Source: Acidobacteriota bacterium (GTDB lineage: Bacteria > Acidobacteriota > Blastocatellia > RBC074). From it: a DNA stretch of 44,475 nt. The DNA is taken from contig JAFDVL010000042.1 of NCBI GenBank assembly GCA_018268995.1, positions 14,073 through 58,547 on the forward strand, given 5' to 3'. Positions 10,209-20,047 of the stretch are shown piece after piece. The translations under genes were made by a program, and so were the position numbers. Each line of letters begins with the position of its first letter. Position 1 is the stretch's first letter. Below the pieces are notes generated by a model. It was not told the origin of the DNA. It saw nothing but the letters and a program-made list of their open reading frames with translations, and made no database searches.

Positions 10209-10649
10209 TTATTTGCTTAGGGCCAACGCCGCAGTTTCGAGATCGGAGAGAATGGCGGACCAACGTTTTTCACCGAGGGTTTTGACCACGGCGCTTTGGG
10301 CTGCTCGCCAAGCCGGCATGAATTGCTCAACCTGTTTTCGGCCTTTGGCTGTAATCGCAAGCTCCACACGTCTACCGCGCCCGCCGCCGCCTGTCGTCAC
10401 CAAACCATCCCGCTGCAATGGCCGGAGATTCCGCACAAGTGTCGTGCGCTCCATTCCCAGCCAATCGCTCAATTCCGCCATGTTCCAATCATCTTTGGCG
10501 TTTAATGCGAGCAGAATTGGTGCCTGCGTGGCGCGGATTCCTTGTCGCCGTAACTCCGCCTCAAAAAACTGCGTCATCACTCGCGTCACCCAACGCAAGT
10601 TGAAGCACACACAGTTCTCTGTAACCGAAAAATCAAGTTCTTTTGACAT
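10209..10649 (-). CDS. MarR-family transcriptional regulator
   Basis: A 146-residue winged-helix regulator. ATG 10649 is preferred; the longer reading from 10706 crosses the putative operator. The core reads FFEAELRRQGIRATQAPILLAL, then NMAELSDWLGMERTTLVRNL (helix-turn-helix) and GLVTTGGGGRGRRVELAITAKG (beta wing), then a C-terminal dimer helix. MarR proteins are usually repressors released by phenolic or xenobiotic ligands. It is first in the operon ahead of SDR, MDR and PaaI genes, consistent with autoregulation through the two TGCATATA-type palindromes. The ligand is unknown. Confidence 0.9.
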   Translation of the reverse strand: MSKELDFSVTENCVCFNLRWVTRVMTQFFEAELRRQGIRATQAPILLALNAKDDWNMAELSDWLGMERTTLVRNLRPLQRDGLVTTGGGGRGRRVELAITAKGRKQVEQFMPAWRAAQSAVVKTLGEKRWSAILSDLETAALALSK

Positions 10650-10652
10650 CGC

Positions 10653-10669
10653 AGTGTGTATATGCACTA
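10653..10669. promoter_or_regulatory. Candidate MarR autoregulatory operator
   Basis: AGTGTGTATATGCACTA forms an imperfect palindrome 3-4 bases upstream of the marR-like ATG. It matches the site at the SDR start in reverse orientation. A weaker relative (TTGCATATAGACAA) overlaps the start of the AraC gene at about 11672-11685. Confidence 0.6.
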
Positions 10670-10770
10670 CCTCGTCTGTGTTGTCAAGCGACTGCTTGAC
10701 TCGCATGGGTGTTTCTGGCTTGTCAAAATCGGCAAGTCAAGGCGCAGCAACTATCCACCACAAGAATGTG

Positions 10771-11676
10771 TCAACGCTGCCGCCGGTAATCGCTGGGAGA
10801 AAGGCCGATTTCCCGGCGAAAGAGTTTGGCGAAATGGCTGGGGTCGGTGTAGCCCACTTCGAGCGCAATTTCCACTACGCTTTTCTTGGTTTCGCGCAGC
10901 AGTTGTCGCGCGTGGTTCATCCGCAAATTGAGGTGATAGCGCGAAGGTGAGACGCCGAGGGCGCTTTTGAATAAACGCTGAAAATGAAACTTGCTCAACT
11001 CCGCTTGCGCCGCCAGCCGTTCCAGGCTGACGTCTTCGGCGAGATGTGCGACCATCCAGTCCGTGATTTGCTTGAGCTTGTGACCGGGCAGCGAAGGGCT
11101 GCTGCTGCGTGTCTCTTCGTCCATCACGCCATAGTTGCGCGCCAGATAAATCGCAATCGCCTGCGCGAGTGATTGCACAAAAAGCGGGCTTGCCTGCTCG
11201 CGCATCACCTCTTCACGCAACAATCCCAATAACGCATTCAAGCCTTCATCATCGAACGCCGAAGCATCTCGCAGCCAAGCGCGCTCTGCATCCTCTCCGA
11301 AAACTTCTTCCAGCGCGCGTTGCAAAACCGGCAGCTCAACGAAAACCAGCATGGTCTCGAATGGCTCGTTGTTCACCGTCCGCCAACGAATTTGATAAGG
11401 GTTGCCGCCAGTGGTGAGAAAAAATGATCCTTTCTGAATGCGGTTCGTGATCCAGGGCTGACCATCTTCGCGCTCCTGAAAATCAACTTCACCCGACGTC
11501 GTCCAAGCCAGGAACGGCTCGCTGACCGCAGGGATGTGCAAGGTCTCCGCCACAAGCGGCATAGCAGTGATCCACGCTTTGATGTCCCGCCAAGCTTCGC
11601 CCCGACTCTCGAACAAACACGTCCCGCCCGCATAGCGCCAAAAAGCTTCGGCAGATGTTGTTTGGGGAACTTGCAT
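10771..11676 (-). CDS. AraC-family transcriptional regulator
   Basis: A 301-residue regulator with an N-terminal cupin-like sensor half (about 30-160; SGEVDFQEREDGQPWITN, GSFFLTTGGNPYQIRW) and a C-terminal double helix-turn-helix (about 200-301). The latter reads ITDWMVAHLAEDVSLERLAAQ, then ELSKFHFQRLFKSALGVSPS, then VVEIALEVGYTDPSHFAKLF and GLSPSDYRRQR, the canonical AraC end. It lies upstream of and codirectional with the MarR operon, 121 bases apart. Its start codon region contains TTGCATATAGACAA, similar to the two MarR-type sites. A decayed copy of its C-terminus sits beyond the operon at 7774-7945. Confidence 0.9.
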   Translation of the reverse strand: MQVPQTTSAEAFWRYAGGTCLFESRGEAWRDIKAWITAMPLVAETLHIPAVSEPFLAWTTSGEVDFQEREDGQPWITNRIQKGSFFLTTGGNPYQIRWRTVNNEPFETMLVFVELPVLQRALEEVFGEDAERAWLRDASAFDDEGLNALLGLLREEVMREQASPLFVQSLAQAIAIYLARNYGVMDEETRSSSPSLPGHKLKQITDWMVAHLAEDVSLERLAAQAELSKFHFQRLFKSALGVSPSRYHLNLRMNHARQLLRETKKSVVEIALEVGYTDPSHFAKLFRREIGLSPSDYRRQR

Positions 11677-11732
11677 ATAGACAACTGAAGCATTGCTTTG
11701 TCATCAGCACGGCGCGTGAGCCTTTCAGCATC

Positions 11733-13298
11733 TCAGCGTACCACGGTGACAACCACTCGCTGATAACGAGTTAGCACAGGCGTTCCGTTGTCGGTTGCTT
11801 CCAAAATCAAATGAATCGTTTGCCCCGCCGTCGCGTCAGCCGGGATTTGCACGCTGGTCGCCAGCGCATCAGGATTTGCAATCGTGACTTGCCCCAAATA
11901 AGTATCCACTTCTTTCCACTGCCACCACTTCACTGCGACTACGTTTTTGTCTGGATCGGACGCGACGCCTTGCAAGCGAATCGTCTCGCCTGCCCGCGCG
12001 GAGATGCGTGAACTTCCGCGCACGCTCACGCGCGGTTCGTGGTTCGCGGCGGCGTATTTTGGCGTCACTGACCATTGCATACGCGCTGCAAAATCGTTCT
12101 GCGCGGCAGGCGTAAAGTTGGGGCCTGTCATCGCGGGTCGTGCAGCAGGTGCGCTGCCCTGCCCGGCGTTTTGCGCCATCCATTGCACCGAAGTTCGATT
12201 GTTCACGCCGTCTCCCGCCCAGCCGCCCAGGCTCTCGTCTCTGTAACCAAACAAGCCGTTCTGCAAAAGATTTAGGTACGTGAACGTGTCGCCTTCGCCA
12301 ATGAACGAGCCCTGCGCAAGCGGCGGAGTCCAAACGATGTAACCCTTTGCCTTGAGTTGTTCGGCGGTCATTCCGGCAAAGCCGAAGTAATCAAAGATGT
12401 CGTCTTTGACCATCTGTTTTCCATCGCCCCAGACGCGATAAAACGCGCCGAACGCGCCTTTGCTCGAAATATTCTCGCGCGTCCAATCGGCGCTGTAATA
12501 AACCTTATTTTCCGCGCTCGATCTCGCAGCGGCTCCGTACGCCAACGGCACTCCGCCCCCGCCAATCGGCAGCGTCTTGATGTCCGGCCAGTTCGGTTTG
12601 ATGTAACTCTTGCCCGTATCGTCCTGATCGCCGGACACAGACAGAATGGCTTTGCGCGAAACCTTTTGATAAATGGCCGTCCACTGCGGCGTATCTTTGT
12701 ACTGATCCTGAATGGATTTCAGCGCCCGCGCGATAGTACTTTGCCCGCCCCACGCGAGCAGATAAATCGGCCCCGGCTTATTGTCCAGCAGCAACGCTTT
12801 GATGAAGTCAGAACCCGGCGTTTCCTTAGAAATGTCTCCGTCAAACTCTACATTTCCCCAACGAATTTTTGCTTTCAACTCGGCGGGCGTCGGGTAGTTT
12901 TTATCGTGTACGCGCAGGTTGCGATACACCTTTTCATAAATCTCTACCGCCTCATCAATGAACCGTTCCTTCGGGGCCCAGCGCCACGATTCGCATGGGC
13001 AGAGTTTCAATCCGAACCGCGTGTACTCTCGATTCGGCACTGACAATTTTTTGCCCGTGCCGTCGCCTTTCCAGTGAAATTGACTGCTGGCGTAAATGAT
13101 TCCTTCGGTTTGAAAGTCGGTGCTGTAGAGTAGATACCGCACGAGGGAATTTGAATCGTCGAGTTCGGGGTCTGCGGTGACGACGACACGAGGCTTTGGC
13201 AAAGGCTGAGCGACTGTACTGCGATTGAATAACAGCAAGCTCAATCCAATAATCATTGCTACGAGCAGCACCAGCAGAGAGGGGCGAATATCTGTCAT
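11733..13298 (-). CDS. DUF1593 (Sde182-like nucleoside-hydrolase-fold) protein
   Basis: A 521-residue exported protein. After a membrane-type signal (SLLVLLVAMIIGLSLLLF) comes RVVVTADPELDDSNSLVRYL, the Asp-rich opening typical of the DUF1593 domain, which has a nucleoside-hydrolase-like fold. Further family features are GPIYLLAWGGQSTIARAL, YKDTPQWTAIYQKVSRKAILSV... (near 205-225) and QGSFIGEGDTFTYLNLLQNGL. The C-terminal ~100 residues (SVRGSSRISARAGETIRLQG, SDPDKNVVAVKWWQW, TVQIPADATAGQTIHL-like) form an Ig/PKD-like beta domain. The family includes a cellulose-binding protein of Saccharophagus, so a glycan-related role is plausible but not established. The SD is AAGGAG. It is separated by a hairpin from the VHL/CAP gene upstream. 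Confidence 0.88.
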   Translation of the reverse strand: MTDIRPSLLVLLVAMIIGLSLLLFNRSTVAQPLPKPRVVVTADPELDDSNSLVRYLLYSTDFQTEGIIYASSQFHWKGDGTGKKLSVPNREYTRFGLKLCPCESWRWAPKERFIDEAVEIYEKVYRNLRVHDKNYPTPAELKAKIRWGNVEFDGDISKETPGSDFIKALLLDNKPGPIYLLAWGGQSTIARALKSIQDQYKDTPQWTAIYQKVSRKAILSVSGDQDDTGKSYIKPNWPDIKTLPIGGGGVPLAYGAAARSSAENKVYYSADWTRENISSKGAFGAFYRVWGDGKQMVKDDIFDYFGFAGMTAEQLKAKGYIVWTPPLAQGSFIGEGDTFTYLNLLQNGLFGYRDESLGGWAGDGVNNRTSVQWMAQNAGQGSAPAARPAMTGPNFTPAAQNDFAARMQWSVTPKYAAANHEPRVSVRGSSRISARAGETIRLQGVASDPDKNVVAVKWWQWKEVDTYLGQVTIANPDALATSVQIPADATAGQTIHLILEATDNGTPVLTRYQRVVVTVVR

Positions 13299-13449
13299 AT
13301 CGGGACTCCTTCTTCACGCCAACCTAAAGCATTCTTTCATCTTTGGCAATGTTCGAAGACGCCCGTCTTGAAAGTAAAGACGAATATGTTCTTTCTGGAG
13401 CGAAAGTGGTGTTGTAGCGGAGAAATGACGTGGTGAAGAGTGCTTCGCA

Positions 13450-13486
13450 CCAGAACCATTCGCAGGTGTGGTGCGAATGGTTCTGG
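13450..13486. terminator. Hairpin between CAP and DUF1593 genes
   Basis: A 15-base perfect stem (CCAGAACCATTCGCA at 13450-13464, its complement at 13472-13486) with a 7-base loop, 30 bases past the VHL/CAP stop. No T run follows on the minus strand, so it may be a REP-type hairpin or a factor-dependent terminator. Confidence 0.5.
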
Positions 13487-13515
13487 TTGACGGACGAATT
13501 CGTCGGCGTTGCCAA

Positions 13516-14397
13516 TTAAGGTTTTGGATTGCCAAAAACTGCGCAGGTGTAATATTTGTCCTTGGTATTGGGCACTTTGGTAAAGCCGAAACCGACCTGC
13601 TTATAGACCTGACCGTCCATCGAAAGAAACGGGCGATAATGCGTGCTGCTCATTGCCCACCCCAGTACGGATGAGCCTCCGACGACATCCCCTTCTCCAT
13701 ATTCCATTCCTGCGGCTTCAACGCCAGGCTGCCCTGGATAGTTAAAGGCTTTCATTCGCATTTCAGGCGTACTCATTTTGGCGTACGAGGGATCGTTCAC
13801 GCGCTTGCTGCGACCGATTACGACGGGATCGTGTCCGATCTGGTCGTGCTTGGCCATGACATCGGTGAGCCACTGACACGCTTGATTGAGTGAATTGTCC
13901 AATTGCATCGCTGGCAGTTTGCGCGCGCCTCGAAAGCCGTTGAGCGTTTTCAAAAAGCTTTGCCTGGGGTTCGGGTCTCTGACCAATTCGGCCATCGTAG
14001 GTCTAGGCCCAATCACTGTGGGTTTGGCTGCAACTGGCGCAGGTTTGGCCCCGCCACTCGCGGGTGAATTCGATCCGATCACGGTCATCTGAGTGGAAGG
14101 ACTGGCGACAATTTCCTTTAGCAATTTATTCGTGCCAACTTCACGAACGCGAAAAACGTGACCAGGGTACGCCGAGCCATTAAACGTAGTGCCGGGGGCG
14201 ACTTGTTGGGTTGAACGTCCCTCGCTGCACTGATGGTTAACAAAATTGACGGTAAACGGCTTATCTGTGTTATTGACAACGTTCAGTTTTACCTGATTGC
14301 CGCCCGCTTCTTTTGAGCACGCATTCTGCGCTGAAATGCTGTTGGTTACGACCAACAGCAGCCCTAACAACTTCATTACGGGTCCTAGTTTTTTCAT
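13516..14397 (-). CDS. Secreted VHL-beta-like plus CAP-domain protein
   Basis: A 293-residue exported protein. Signal peptide 1-23 (LGLLLVVTNSISAQ). Residues about 35-106 form a small beta domain (VVNNTDKPFTVNFVNHQ, QQVAPGTTF, AYPGHVFRVREVGTNKLL) that follows the order of landmarks in the beta domain of human VHL (N-rich strand, PGT, SY-GH, FR--GT--LL). After a Pro/Ala linker (110-140), a CAP/SCP-PR1-like domain spans about 146-290: LNGFRGARKLPAMQLDNSLN, ACQWLTDVMAKHDQIGHD, SSVLGWAMSSTHYRPFL, YYTCAVFGN. CAP proteins are secreted and often bind lipids or cleave peptides; the activity here is unknown. ATG 14397 is chosen for AGGA spacing; 14412 is possible. It lies 46 bases after the zincin gene, probably in one operon. 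Confidence 0.85.
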   Translation of the reverse strand: MKKLGPVMKLLGLLLVVTNSISAQNACSKEAGGNQVKLNVVNNTDKPFTVNFVNHQCSEGRSTQQVAPGTTFNGSAYPGHVFRVREVGTNKLLKEIVASPSTQMTVIGSNSPASGGAKPAPVAAKPTVIGPRPTMAELVRDPNPRQSFLKTLNGFRGARKLPAMQLDNSLNQACQWLTDVMAKHDQIGHDPVVIGRSKRVNDPSYAKMSTPEMRMKAFNYPGQPGVEAAGMEYGEGDVVGGSSVLGWAMSSTHYRPFLSMDGQVYKQVGFGFTKVPNTKDKYYTCAVFGNPKP

Positions 14398-14443
14398 AGT
14401 TTGTTTCCTCATGAGCCTCTGTGGTGATTGATTTGCCCAGTGG

Positions 14444-15871
14444 TTATGGTCTGTAGCCTTCGCACGAGAAGGTCGCTCTGGAGGTGAAGAGTTCTTTCAG
14501 CACTGCCTCTTGTTTCGGGGTCAATGTACCGCCAGGGGCACCAAACCAGAACTGGATTCCGTATGCGAATCCCTCTACGGGGGATATGGCACCACCGAAA
14601 AGATTCATCGTTTGATCCGAGATGTATTTGAAATCTATGGAGTGACCAAATTCATGGACGACTTGATCTAATGTTCTGGCTTGATTATCCGGTATAATCC
14701 CGGTCTCGTTTCTGGTTTTAACGCCCGTTTTGCAAATCATCTGTTCGGTGATCCACAAAGTATCAGCACCGCCAAATCCGCGATAAAAGTCATCGCTCGT
14801 TTCATACGGTTTTTCTGGACGCACCGCGATGGCGCTCAATTTGCGCAACTCCGACCAAGGTTCTCCGTTGGTCAGGTATATCTTGAAACCATTGAACTGA
14901 CTTCTTGGATACTTGGGTCCAAAACGTTTGGTAATTTCGGTATAGATGTTTGCCACGCCGTTCATTGCTGATTGGGTCACGGCTCTTGAACCCATAATTT
15001 TGATGGTAGGGTCGGGCAGCTCCAGACACTTTACCCATCCGGGTTCAGGCGTGCAGGGCTTCGCATTCGGCTTATCAATGAACACTCTCAGGCTCGCAGC
15101 GAGAATCCCGTCACTCGACCAAAGTATCTCGCCAGTGGCGGAAACCAATTGAAGCACCCCGGAAAACGTCAGGTTCAGCGTGGCATTGGGGGCGGGATTG
15201 CCTGAAGATGTCCAAAGAGCTTTTCCTTTCGCGTCATAAACGGCGATCCGACCTTCTGGTAAAACTTCGACCCGATCCGACTGGGAGAAATTTTTCGAGA
15301 CCAAATTCAGCCCCCAAATAAATTGGTCGCCCTTGGTTTTGACCACCAGATTGCCATCGTCTGCGAAAATGAGATGGTGATTGCCTGATGAGGAGAGGTA
15401 CTTCACACCCCGCTTGAGGGTTGTCCCGGCAGGTATGGGAAACTTTGTCGCGCCGACCGCAGGTGGCGACGGTCTACCAGCAGGTGATGCGGCTGGAGTA
15501 GGAGGCGGAGTAGATGGCGGCCTCACCGCAGCAGTAGGTGCGGCATTGACAATCGTAACCGGATTGGAAGGATTGGCGACAATGACCTGAAGAAGCCTAT
15601 TGGTGCCGACTTCACGAACGCGAAAGGCGTGACCGTTGTAGGAGACGCCTTCAAAGGTCGCACCGGGGGCAATCTGTTGATCGGACTTCCCTTCTTTACA
15701 TTGGGGGTCAACCCAATTAACCGTGAAAGGTTTGTCTGTTTTATTGACGACCTTCAGGTTTACTTCTTTGCCATCTATATCTTTTGAGCAAACATTTTGT
15801 TGCGCCGCAGTTGGGGAACCTATGGCAACAGTAATTGCCACGACGGACAAGGCGAAAAAAATTGGTTTCAT
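14444..15871 (-). CDS. Secreted VHL-like/bulb-lectin/HEFGH metallopeptidase
   Basis: A 475-residue exported protein. ATG 15871 follows AGGAGA and begins the signal peptide (1-24, PTAAQQ). Residues 36-108 are a VHL-beta-like domain (VVNKTDKPFTVNWVDPQ, QQIAPGATF, SYNGHAFRVREVGTNRLL), close to that of the next gene. A Pro-rich linker spans 111-140. Residues 148-256 look like a bulb-type mannose-binding (B-type) lectin: LIFADDGNLVV, VLPEGRIAVYDAKGKALWTS, LTFSGVLQLVSATGEILWSS. The C-terminal part (260-475) carries the zincin motif VVHEFGHSIDF (H406, E407, H410) with E433 in PVEGFAYG as a possible third zinc ligand. Cys pairs suggest an extracytoplasmic fold. I infer a carbohydrate-targeted protease; no substrate is readable. 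The combination of domains is unfamiliar to me. Confidence 0.85.
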   Translation of the reverse strand: MKPIFFALSVVAITVAIGSPTAAQQNVCSKDIDGKEVNLKVVNKTDKPFTVNWVDPQCKEGKSDQQIAPGATFEGVSYNGHAFRVREVGTNRLLQVIVANPSNPVTIVNAAPTAAVRPPSTPPPTPAASPAGRPSPPAVGATKFPIPAGTTLKRGVKYLSSSGNHHLIFADDGNLVVKTKGDQFIWGLNLVSKNFSQSDRVEVLPEGRIAVYDAKGKALWTSSGNPAPNATLNLTFSGVLQLVSATGEILWSSDGILAASLRVFIDKPNAKPCTPEPGWVKCLELPDPTIKIMGSRAVTQSAMNGVANIYTEITKRFGPKYPRSQFNGFKIYLTNGEPWSELRKLSAIAVRPEKPYETSDDFYRGFGGADTLWITEQMICKTGVKTRNETGIIPDNQARTLDQVVHEFGHSIDFKYISDQTMNLFGGAISPVEGFAYGIQFWFGAPGGTLTPKQEAVLKELFTSRATFSCEGYRP

Positions 15872-16280
15872 ATCTCTTGGGTCTCCTAAAACTTTTCGAT
15901 GAAGGGGCGCGCGCCCGATGATTTCCGACAACAATTCCCGACCGGAAACGATGAATGTCGTGGCAAAAATTACTAAATTGAGCAGTGAATCCTGCTGAAT
16001 TCAGGGATGAGATGACATATCGCTGAACCGGAAATGGGCCATATTTTGAAGGGGTCAAAATGCCAGTTTTATGCTTAGTAAACTGCGAGCCTAGCGAATT
16101 TATCGTTTTGGGCGTTATGCGTCTGGAACTTTTTTGGATATTTTTCGGATTGCGTCAGAGGCATCACTCGCCGTTGAGATCAGGCAAGTCTTCGTCTATA
16201 GTTTTGGGACATCAACCGTTTGGATTTTTCGGACTTATTTTGGAGAGGGTTCAAGCTTGAATGATGACCGGAGATTCATA
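15872..16280. other. Divergent control region with TTTTTCGGA repeats
   Basis: This 409-base gap separates the VHL/zincin operon (-) from the lectin-sensor regulator (+). TTTTTCGGA occurs at 16141-16149 and 16225-16233, both preceded by TTGGAT or TTGGATA, and again inside the regulator gene at 16327-16335. These direct repeats are candidate binding sites for the OmpR-type winged helix encoded next door. No gene is evident; open reading in front of 16281 lacks conserved character. Confidence 0.45.
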
Positions 16281-17711
16281 ATGAGCCAGCAAACACAAGA
16301 AACAAAAGACACTTACCGCTTTAGCGTTTTTCGGATGGAGGTCTTGGAGCGTTGCTTGTGGTGCGAAGGGGAACGGATTTCGCTCACGCCAAAACAATTC
16401 GATCTGCTGATTTACTTTATCGAAAATGCTGGCCGCGTAGCCAAAAAAAGTGATCTGCTTGATGCGGTTTGGGCTGATGCCTATATTGAGGAAGCAACCC
16501 TGGCGCGCAATATCTCGTGGCTGAGAAGCAAACTGGAGGAACACACGAACGGCGAGTCGCTGATCGAGACCGTGCCGAAGCTGGGTTATCGTTTTACGGC
16601 AGAAGTGACGCGCGTCACCAATGAATCCAACGCACTCATCCGCACAGCACAAACGGTGCGAGACTTTCACAATGAGGAAACTATTGAGTTTGCTGAGGGA
16701 GCAATAGAGGAAGATGTTCAACCTGCGAAAGGAGATAAAGAATGGGGGGAGACATCGCTCGCAACGCAAACTCCTCCGTCGCACCGTCGGCGCTTATCAC
16801 CGATTGCAATCCTCTTCATTGTGATCGTTTGCGTCGCGCTCGCAGGCAGCGGTTATATTCTTTCTCGCAACACTCTTAAAGCAAAAACGCTCCCCTCCAA
16901 GACTGATACGAAAACCCTTGCTGTGCGTGTCAACGCCACGATCACGATCAAAAACATTGCGGTTGATGCAACCCAACAAGCCACAGACGCCGGAATCAAA
17001 GTTCTGCCGGGAGACATCATCATGGTTGGTGCCGAGGGGCTACATCAACCCGACACCGGTCAGACCTGGACGCTTGTCGGAGATAACAAGGCCAAAGCCT
17101 CCGACAATCATACTTTCCAACAAGCCGATCCCTGGTCATTAGTGGGTTGGATTGGCACGACGGAAGCAGATCAATCGAACTATTTTCAGGTCAGTAAAGG
17201 CAACTCGCTCACGGCGAATAAAAGCGGCTCTCTCTATCTGGCAGTGAATGACTGGCGGAATGCATATACGAATAATCGTGGTGGACTGATGGTCACGGTT
17301 ACGTTAACTCGTACTTTTGATATTTCTGCCGAGACTGATGATGTGCAAGGGGCATGGGGGAATGGATTGGTAGAGCTTCACACAGATGACACGCTTGCCA
17401 GTACTGCCGCCGGAGCCGTTTCCTATTGGCAGGGCGGAGAGCTTTATGATCCAAATGGTTCACACCATAAGACCGAGGGTCTGCTGGCACCAGCAATTAA
17501 CACGCGCTCTCTCATTGGGAAAATTGGTAGTCGAAATCCCTTCAAATTGGGGATGAACTATCCACCACAAAAGGTAGGTGCGAACGGTTGGTTGTTCATC
17601 AGTGTCAATGATCAAATCACTAGGCGCGGCGCTTTCAAAAATAACAGCGGCAATATTTCAGTTGGCATCGAAGTCGTGCGTTCACCAGAAATATTTACAA
17701 ACCCACTTTGA
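16281..17711 (+). CDS. Transmembrane winged-helix regulator with two LecA-like domains
   Basis: A 476-residue one-component regulator. Residues 12-110 form an OmpR/CadC-type winged helix (FRMEVLERCLWCEGERISLT, PKQFDLLIYFIENAGRVAKK, LARNISWLRSKL, ETVPKLGYRFTAEV). An acidic linker leads to one membrane helix at 173-193 flanked by RRR. Outside lie two repeats that resemble the PA-IL/LecA galactophilic lectin: residues 213-343 (VLPGDIIMVGAEG, WTLVGDNKAKAS, LYLAVNDWRNAYTNNRGG) and 345-466 (WLFISVNDQITRRG then AFKNNSGNISVGI). The ND...NN(R/S)G loop is the region that holds Ca2+ in LecA (N323 D324 N331 N332; N443 D444 N454 N455). ATG 16281 has GGAG; 16134 is an unlikely extension. I infer direct sugar sensing and control of the divergent VHL genes. 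Confidence 0.85.
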   Translation: MSQQTQETKDTYRFSVFRMEVLERCLWCEGERISLTPKQFDLLIYFIENAGRVAKKSDLLDAVWADAYIEEATLARNISWLRSKLEEHTNGESLIETVPKLGYRFTAEVTRVTNESNALIRTAQTVRDFHNEETIEFAEGAIEEDVQPAKGDKEWGETSLATQTPPSHRRRLSPIAILFIVIVCVALAGSGYILSRNTLKAKTLPSKTDTKTLAVRVNATITIKNIAVDATQQATDAGIKVLPGDIIMVGAEGLHQPDTGQTWTLVGDNKAKASDNHTFQQADPWSLVGWIGTTEADQSNYFQVSKGNSLTANKSGSLYLAVNDWRNAYTNNRGGLMVTVTLTRTFDISAETDDVQGAWGNGLVELHTDDTLASTAAGAVSYWQGGELYDPNGSHHKTEGLLAPAINTRSLIGKIGSRNPFKLGMNYPPQKVGANGWLFISVNDQITRRGAFKNNSGNISVGIEVVRSPEIFTNPL

Positions 17712-17714
17712 CAA

Positions 17715-17749
17715 TCTCCAGCGAAACGCCAGCGCATTATCGCTGGAGA
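17715..17749. terminator. Candidate bidirectional terminator hairpin
   Basis: TCTCCAGCG at 17715-17723 pairs with CGCTGGAGA at 17741-17749 across a 17-base loop. It lies directly after the lectin-regulator stop and between convergent genes. No strong U tract follows on either side. Confidence 0.5.
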
Positions 17750-17794
17750 GTCTTGGTTCACACGTTCAATTCCCACCGACAGAGCATTCCCCAT

Positions 17795-20038
<2,244 letters not shown>

Positions 20039-20047
20039 GGGGTCTCC

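Noticed and set aside
10126..10950. Plus-strand open frame of 274 codons over MarR and AraC genes
   Set aside because: It spans two genes and their operator on the other strand and has no domain signature.
16134..16280. Longer N-terminus for the lectin-sensor regulator
   Set aside because: The extra 49 residues have no conserved character, and ATG 16281 has a proper SD directly before the winged helix.
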